A stretch of 64,000 nucleotides of DNA, taken from positions 932,501-996,500 of the forward strand of contig JANEZZ010001956.1 of NCBI GenBank assembly GCA_026122225.1, read 5' to 3'. Shown here piece after piece: positions 58,524 through 64,000 of this stretch (the first letter of the stretch is position 1; every line of letters starts with the position of its first letter). A program made the translations under genes and the position numbers. The notes under the pieces were generated by a model, which was not told where the DNA came from, made no database searches, and saw only the letters and a list, made by a program, of their open reading frames with translations. The stretch comes from Heloderma charlesbogerti (taxonomy: Eukaryota; Chordata; Lepidosauria; Squamata; Helodermatidae).

Positions 58524-59621
58524 ATGCCTCTGGGACTGGCTCTGAAGATGGCTTTATTAAAGCTGCTGCCACAGGATCCCAAAGACGAAGGCACACAGAG
58601 GTGCAGACTAGGGCCTGCTGCTTTTTCTTCCTTGGGGGCCACGCTGGGCTCTCCTGTTAGGATCACCCTACCAGCCAGCTGCTGTTTGTGTACAGCTTGG
58701 CCTAGGCAAGATTTGGCTGATGGCTACTTGCAGCTTGACCTCAAATGCAGAACTCGGAGCTTAAAGGAGAGCCAGCTGAGAAATCTCACCGTGAGCATCA
58801 GTTGCTTGAAGCTCCTGGCCTGTCACAGGCTAAGAAGAGTGACCGTCAAAGTTGTCTTTAAAAACCGCGCCTTGAAAAAATCCACTCCAGCCGTCATGCT
58901 GCAGGAAGTGGTCAAAGAGCTTCTGAGAAACGCATGCGTCTCCCTTCATCACGTTGTCTCGTTTGGCCCAGTTCTGGGCAATCCAGTGGCATGTGTTGAA
59001 ATACTGTCCACGGAGCCTGCCACTACAGAAGAAGCTGGCTTGGTCACCCTCAAAACCAACGTAACCATTAAAGAGGCGGTTACGCTAGACTGGTATAATC
59101 GTTTGACGGAGGACAGTGCAAACACCATGGTGGCAGGAATGGACAGTATCAGCAGCTCCTTAAAAGAGATGATTGACTTGCCATTACGCTTTCCGAAAAC
59201 CTTCCGGAAGCTAGGCCTTTCTGTCCCCAGAGGAGTGCTTTTGGTGGGGCCTCCTGGTGTGGGTAAGACCCTTCTGGTAAAAGCAGTCACCAGGGAAGTT
59301 GGTGCCTGCCTGCTTTGCATCAACGGCCCTGTTATCTATGGTTCACGGCCTGGTGAAAGCGAGGAAAACCTGCGACGCGTGTTTGAAGAAGCAAGAGAGG
59401 TATCCAGTGAAGACCCAACAGTTCTCTTTATCGACGAGATCGATTCATTGTGCCCTAAACGGGGAAGTTCAAGTAATGCTCCTGAAAATCGTCTGGTGGC
59501 TCAGTTGCTAACTCTTATAGATGGCGTTGGTGGAGGAAATGACATGATGATTGTAGCAGCGACAAACAGGCCCGATGCCCTTGATCCTGCGCTGAGGAGG
59601 CCAGGCAGAATTGACCGTGAG
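58524..59621 (+). CDS. SPATA5L1: SPATA5L1 / AFG2B coding exon 1 (N domain and D1 AAA+ module)
   Basis: This 1098-nt coding part encodes residues 1-366. The start is set at 58524 (MPLGLALKMALLKLLPQD); 58548 is possible, and the ATG at 58461 lies before acceptor-like AGs at 58492 and 58500. The N domain has GTQRCRLGPAA and CLCTAWPR, as in human SPATA5L1. D1 has Walker A GPPGVGKT (242-249), Walker B VLFIDEID (300-307), sensor/arginine region NRPDALDPALRRPGRIDRE, and a GTGATT donor. The family is a type II AAA+ unfoldase of the 55LCC complex (with SPATA5, C1orf109, CINP), which acts in late 60S ribosome maturation and replisome protein turnover; that is from the literature. Exons 1-4 join in phase 0 and cover about 550 of roughly 750 residues. 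Confidence 0.95.
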
Positions 59622-60238
59622 GTGATTTAATTTTTTTCCCTTCATTTGTTATGTCTTCACTGTGCTTGGTTGCTTCAGTTTTGGTTGGGGAGAGCGGAGA
59701 AGACTATTTACCAGAAGACTTGGGACACCTGCTGTTGCTTTCAGTAGTGTCGTGTCTTCGGTTTCGGTAGTGTCGTGGTTTTCCTCAAAGGCCCATGCCT
59801 TTGCAGACCATGGAACTGTAGTTCTTGTGCGATAATTCCTTGCTACTTCACCCCTGCTCAGAAGTCCAGTTGGGGGGGGGGGGTTGCTTGCGAGTCACGA
59901 TGGTAAAGCACCTGGTTTGTGTGCAGAACGTCCCAGGTTCAGTCCCCAATGTCTCCGGGTAAACTCCTGCCTGAAACCCTGGAGAGCTTCCAGTCAGTGT
60001 TGGCAACACTGAGCTTCGATGGACCAATGGTCTGAGTCAGTATAAGGCAGCTTCCTATGCTCCTATGGAATTCAGAGGCATGCTGCATCTGATCCTGGAG
60101 GTAGTATATGACTAGTAGCCATTGATAGCTATATCCTCCATGAATTTGTCAATTCTCCTTTTTAAAGCCACCTAAGGCAGTGGTAGCCAGTTTGCAGAGC
60201 CTTCATATTAGTTTCCATTCTTTGTTTCCTTGTTTTAG
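59622..60238 (+). other. SPATA5L1: SPATA5L1 intron 1
   Basis: 617 bp. It holds the SINE at 59884-60066 and a CR1/L3-like scrap at 60067-60175 (gcatgctgcatctgatcctg, tagtagccattgatagctat). A duplicated phrase (agtgtcgtgtcttcggtttc / agtgtcgtggttt) lies at 59742-59776. Confidence 0.85.
59884..60066 (+). mobile_element. tRNA-derived SINE, second family (copy 3)
   Basis: Head gcgagtcacgatggtaaagc, B box caggttcagtccccaatg, body cctgaaaccctggagagctt, tail aaggcagcttcctatgctcc. This is the best preserved copy of this family here. Confidence 0.8.
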
Positions 60239-60424
60239 GTCATCATTGGAACACCAACCCTTAAGCAGAGGAGGTCTATTTTGCAGCTGATCACTCATAA
60301 CATGCCTGTGTCAAATGATGTTAATTTGCTTGAACTTGCGGAAATAACAACCGGCTATGTCGGGGCTGACCTCACGGCACTCTGCAGGGAGGCTGCGATG
60401 CAGGCTGTGTTTCGTAGCTGTTCG
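60239..60424 (+). CDS. SPATA5L1: SPATA5L1 coding exon 2 (end of D1)
   Basis: 186 nt, 62 codons, phase 0-0, between ttgttttag and GTAAGA. It encodes [20 protein letters not shown], then a helical segment and [20 protein letters not shown]. GYxGADLxxLCxEAA is the C-terminal helical lid of a AAA+ module, here closing D1. It continues GRIDRE from exon 1 without loss. Confidence 0.95.
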
Positions 60425-61562
60425 GTAAGAATCCATTTCACACTCCACCCCCAAGTCTTGTCCCCCCACCCCCGCCAGATTTTTCCGCTTTGTGTTAAAG
60501 GCTGGGCAGCTTTATCCTGTGTGCTTTATCCTGTTTGTGGCAGCCCATTTATATGGTTCCATGGAAGTTAATGGCTCACACTTAATCTGGGGAAAAGTAA
60601 ACAGTCCCAAATTCTTAAGGCTATTTGGAGAGTACAGGGAAATCTGCTCTAGAGATTGATAAACTAGGGACAGGTTTAGCCCCTTCTTTACTGTCTTTTG
60701 TTTTCTGCCCTATCCGTGAATGGGTGCACTAAAGTTTACCTTTGCAATAGGGAGAAAACCTGATCCAAGGTAACACTGTCCCAGCGTTCTCTGACAGGGA
60801 TTTCACTGGGGGAGGAGGGCAGTATAGCACATCTTTATGCCCACAGAAACACAGTGCACCCTTCTCTCCCCCAGTTCTCTGTGATAGTAAACCCTTCCAC
60901 AACCATCACCTTCCACTGACAATAATGGGCATTTTTCTAGTAATCATTAATAGGCAGCATATCAGGATAAAGACACCTCAATTCCTTTATCTAAGAGGCT
61001 TCTGTAGCTATCTTATCACAAGCTTCTGTATATACTAGCAGAGCTACACATCTCTGAAGAATCAGAATGTAAGACTTAATAACTTGAGGACCCAGGTGTC
61101 TATGAACTGACTATTCATTGATAGGGATGCCCACAACTGGTTTGCATGACATGCTGGGCTCACCGTGGGTTGTATAATCCACAATGAGCCACAGGGTGCG
61201 CCAGCTGCATGTAGCTACCATAATGAATATGCAACCCCTCATGGGGTTGCAGCATGTCCCTTGTACCTAACGGTTAAACAACCGTTGCATAACCTTACTA
61301 CCTTACTACAAACCATGGGTTATGCAAGGGTTGTTTAACCCTCAATTAACCCAGAATGGCTGGGTTCGGATGACACGACGCAACCCCATCAGGGGTGGTA
61401 TATTCTTAATGACAGCCACACATGCCTGGCATGTGCCGCAGCTCATTGTGAGTTAAACAACCCACGATGAGCCCAATGTGTTGTGCAAACCGGCTCAGTG
61501 ACTTCAGGATTCTGGCAATAAAAGCAAACAAAACTTTTCTAGTTGTATATTCATTTCTTCAG
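60425..61562 (+). other. SPATA5L1: SPATA5L1 intron 2
   Basis: 1138 bp. The only recognisable element is the TIR repeat at 61136-61493; the rest (60430-61130) shows nothing I can name. Confidence 0.85.
61136..61493. mobile_element. TIR-bearing MITE in SPATA5L1 intron 2
   Basis: The left end actggtttgcatgacatgct plus gggctcaccgtgggttgt and the right end acaacccacgatgagcccaa plus tgtgttgtgcaaaccgg are inverted over about 38 bp. The centre has a smaller inverted motif (aaccatgggttatgcaaggg). It is related to 27032-27257. Confidence 0.75.
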
Positions 61563-61718
61563 GATTCAGTTAACACCGTTCATATGTCTGACTTCTACGA
61601 AGCTTTGAAAAAGATTCAACCATCCTCTTTTCGAAGTGGACTTGGGCTGATGGATTTCAAGCCTGTCATGTGGGACCAGATTGGTGGACTTGAAGATGTG
61701 AAATTAAAGTTAAAACAG
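61563..61718 (+). CDS. SPATA5L1: SPATA5L1 coding exon 3 (D1-D2 linker)
   Basis: 156 nt, 52 codons, phase 0-0, between ttcttcag and GTAGTG. It encodes the linker with [20 protein letters not shown] and the start of D2, [16 protein letters not shown]. [11 protein letters not shown] is the usual N-terminal signature of a CDC48-type AAA+ module. The donor GTAGTG is weaker than the others. A TIR repeat ends 70 bp upstream of the acceptor. Confidence 0.95.
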
Positions 61719-62898
61719 GTAGTGTGACAGAGCAGAGTCTTAAAGGGAAACTGCTCCCATTAGTCTAAAAGGATGAAATTATTACTTATTTATCACATTT
61801 GTAGACCTCTTCTCCCAAGGAACTCAAGAGTAAAGTTCATGGTGCTGTCCAATGTTAGCCCTGTGAGAAAGGTTAACCTGTACGAAAAGATAACCTGCTT
61901 AATTCAGATGACACCTAAACCATGGTTTAGGTAATTGCAAATGAGTTGTGGCAATTCTGTGGCTAGCACATTTCCCTTCTCCTCTTCTCCTCCTCCTTTG
62001 CGTGCAAGAGAAGCGTGAAAGCTTCTGCTTTCACTTTAGAACAAACCATAGTTATGCATTATCTGAACTTGGGACACTGTGGTCTGTTCAAGACAAAGTT
62101 GGATAACAAACTAGCATCTGAAACCACACTTTGAACCTGGTGGTTTTTAATTAACTTTGGTTTGAACAAACCACAGTTCACTGAATTCATACAATATCCT
62201 TAACGATCTTGGGTAGAAACCCAAAGCTTGTGCCTGCACTAGATTAAAATTACTCACATTACCTGGAGTAATTTGATTGAATTCTCTTGAACTTCCCCCA
62301 CTAAGCCTCCAAGCTGCATTGTAGACTCTCCCAAGTGGCAATGGAGAAGTAAACTTTCCCCATTTCCTGTTGGGAGAATTTAAAATGCAGCTTGTAGGTT
62401 TGACATATGGCTGTATTGGTGAGGTTTTCTTATGTGTCCCCCCCCCGCCTCCTCTCCCTGTAAAAATATTGGGGTAATCCTACTAATGATGTGATAAGGA
62501 GTACAAGGCTACACAGGTAGACATAGCAATGCAAACACAGTTATTAGCTCAAACATGTAAGGAAAAACATTTTTATTGATATGCAATAGCACTAAGAAGT
62601 ATTTACTTGTCTGAATATACGATGTTCAGTGGCTTTAGTTGCTCCCCATGCAACCTGGGGAAAAACAGATTAAGTTGTGTTTCCCCCTCCCTCGCTCCCC
62701 CACGCTTACAAAGCAGTTTGTAAATTTGGTGAGTGAGTTGTTTAATCCTTAAAGGAAAGACAGAAATGTTTAGCAGGAGGTGGTTACTCTCTGGATCATG
62801 GTCATGTGTAACAGTATGATGACCTGAAGGTGTGTTGATTTATATGATTGAATCACATGAGGAATTTATGGAAGTTAATGTTCCTTTTGTATTTGCAG
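61719..62898 (+). other. SPATA5L1: SPATA5L1 intron 3
   Basis: 1180 bp. The stretch 61900-62180 contains alternating aaccatgg/ccacagtt-type words (accatggtttaggtaattgc; ggtttgaacaaaccacag) like other MITEs in this window, too decayed to delimit. Nothing else is recognised. Confidence 0.8.
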
Positions 62899-63108
62899 AG
62901 CATTGAATGGCCTATAAAATTCCCAGAGGCTTTTGTTAGGATGGGGCTGGCCCGTCCAAAGGGAATCCTTTTGTATGGTCCATCGGGTTGTGCCAAAACA
63001 ACACTTGTAAAAGCAGCGGCCACAAGCTGCCACTGTTCTTTTCTGTCTGTGAGCGGTGCTGACCTTTTCTCGCCTTATGTTGGAGATTCGGAGAAGATTT
63101 TGTCTCAG
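62899..63108 (+). CDS. SPATA5L1: SPATA5L1 coding exon 4 (D2 Walker A)
   Basis: 210 nt, 70 codons, phase 0-0, between tatttgcag and GTTTGG. It encodes [40 protein letters not shown] and [19 protein letters not shown]. Walker A reads GPSGCAKT (residues 507-514), with serine where the family usually has proline; the lysine and threonine that bind ATP are intact. The D2 Walker B exon should lie beyond base 64000. Confidence 0.95.
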
Positions 63109-64000
63109 GTTTGGTTTTCATCCTCATAATCCATAGTCAGTGGAGTGGAAAGGGAACACATTAACCATTGGGCTGGTTCAGACATAATCTCAGTCTAATA
63201 ACTCATAGTCAATTCCTGGTTTCATATCCTGATTTGTAGTCTGAGATTAAAACACAGTTTCTCGGTTTGAATATAACAGGAAACTGGTTTAATAACCCCC
63301 AGAGGTTTTCAAGTTTGGCACACAAGAGAAGGAAGGAGAGAACACTCAAGCACAAGACTCATTCTTGGTCTAATAAAACCAGGTTAATTAGACTAACATC
63401 ACTGGAACTGAACTGGCAAGCACATTCACACATAATATAAGCCAGGCTTCCTGGCTTATCCTGGCTGTGAATGAACCGTTTGCTGGTGCATGCAGTCTGT
63501 TTGCTTCTCCTTCCATGTGAGTGAGTAAAGCTAACCAAGATGGGATAGCTTATTGTGACATCTGAACCTGGTTTGTTGCTCGCAAACAAGCCAAGATCAT
63601 AAACTAGCATGAATCATAAGATCATAAACTAGCTTGTTTAGAAGCAACTAACGAGGATTCCAGTTTGTGCATCACAATAAGCTAACCCTTCCTGGTTAGT
63701 TTTACCTGTCTACACAAAGAGCAAGTGAACGTGCTGCATGTACCAGCACACTGCTCAGTCACAGTAAGCCAAGAATCCTGGCTTATAGTTATGGGCAAAT
63801 GCAGCTGGTGTCTAAATGACCATGTCTATGCTTTCATTTTTTAAAGCTATAGCCTCACTCTCTAAGCATTGTAACCTCAGTCAAGGCACACTAAATTAAA
63901 CTACCTTGTGACTTGATGCTAAATTGACAGTCAACTGATATGCAGGTGATGCAATGCAGATAATACAGCACTAAAGAACAAAACAAATGAACGCTAGTTC
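63109..64000 (+). other. SPATA5L1: SPATA5L1 intron 4 (partial)
   Basis: 892 bp to the window edge. It includes foldback-like sequence at about 63165-63780 with repeated ctggttcagacataatctca / catctgaacctggtttgttg wording and a near-duplicate gaatcataagatcataaact at 63610. No further exon is visible. Confidence 0.75.

Noticed and set aside
61467..61562. In-frame extension upstream of SPATA5L1 exon 3
   Set aside because: It lies before a clear TTTCTTCAG acceptor and partly inside a TIR repeat.

Overview
This is a stretch of vertebrate nuclear genome, almost certainly from a squamate reptile (lizard or snake). It is AT-rich, more than 90% non-coding and crowded with interspersed repeats. The repeat mix points to Squamata: BovB (RTE) LINEs including one close to full length, a long CR1 LINE with its ORF1 esterase and ORF2, L2-like LINE tails, several tRNA-derived SINEs, solo LTRs and many hairpin MITEs. 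I cannot name the species.

Only two protein-coding genes are supported, and both run off the window. On the minus strand two exons of a P4-ATPase, best read as ATP8B4, lie at 22485-22543 and 654-767, separated by a 21.7-kb intron. They join in phase and give the N-terminal cytosolic tail and the start of TM1; later exons lie left of base 1, and I did not find the start-codon exon. On the plus strand the first four coding exons of SPATA5L1 (AFG2B), a type II AAA+ ATPase, lie at 58524-59621, 60239-60424, 61563-61718 and 62899-63108. They cover the N domain, the whole D1 ATPase module and the start of D2 with its Walker A; the rest lies right of base 64000. The genes are divergent (head to head). 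A GC-richer block at 53.6-54.1 kb with four CCAAT boxes on both strands is the best promoter candidate, at least for SPATA5L1.

Layout: 0-22.5 kb is ATP8B4 intron holding an LTR-like element split by a BovB tail (1.35-2.4 kb), a TIR MITE (4.6-5.0 kb), a 5.2-kb CR1 (8.5-13.7 kb) carrying a solo LTR, and two more solo LTRs of that family (7.4 and 21.1 kb). 22.5-53.6 kb is non-coding sequence full of SINEs, hAT-like MITEs, foldback elements and LINE pieces. Two arrays of one ~150-bp tandem repeat sit there in opposite orientation (45.1-45.6 and 51.9-53.4 kb). 54.2-58.45 kb holds a CR1-like fragment, a 3.2-kb BovB and an L2-like tail between the candidate promoter and the first SPATA5L1 coding exon. 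The SPATA5L1 introns hold a SINE and several foldback repeats.

I saw no intact transposon protein, no other gene and no convincing RNA gene. The most interesting items are the divergent ATP8B4/SPATA5L1 pair, the inverted pair of satellite arrays with long open frames, the solo-LTR family with 5-bp target duplications, and a hAT-like MITE with a perfect 8-bp duplication nested in another hairpin repeat.
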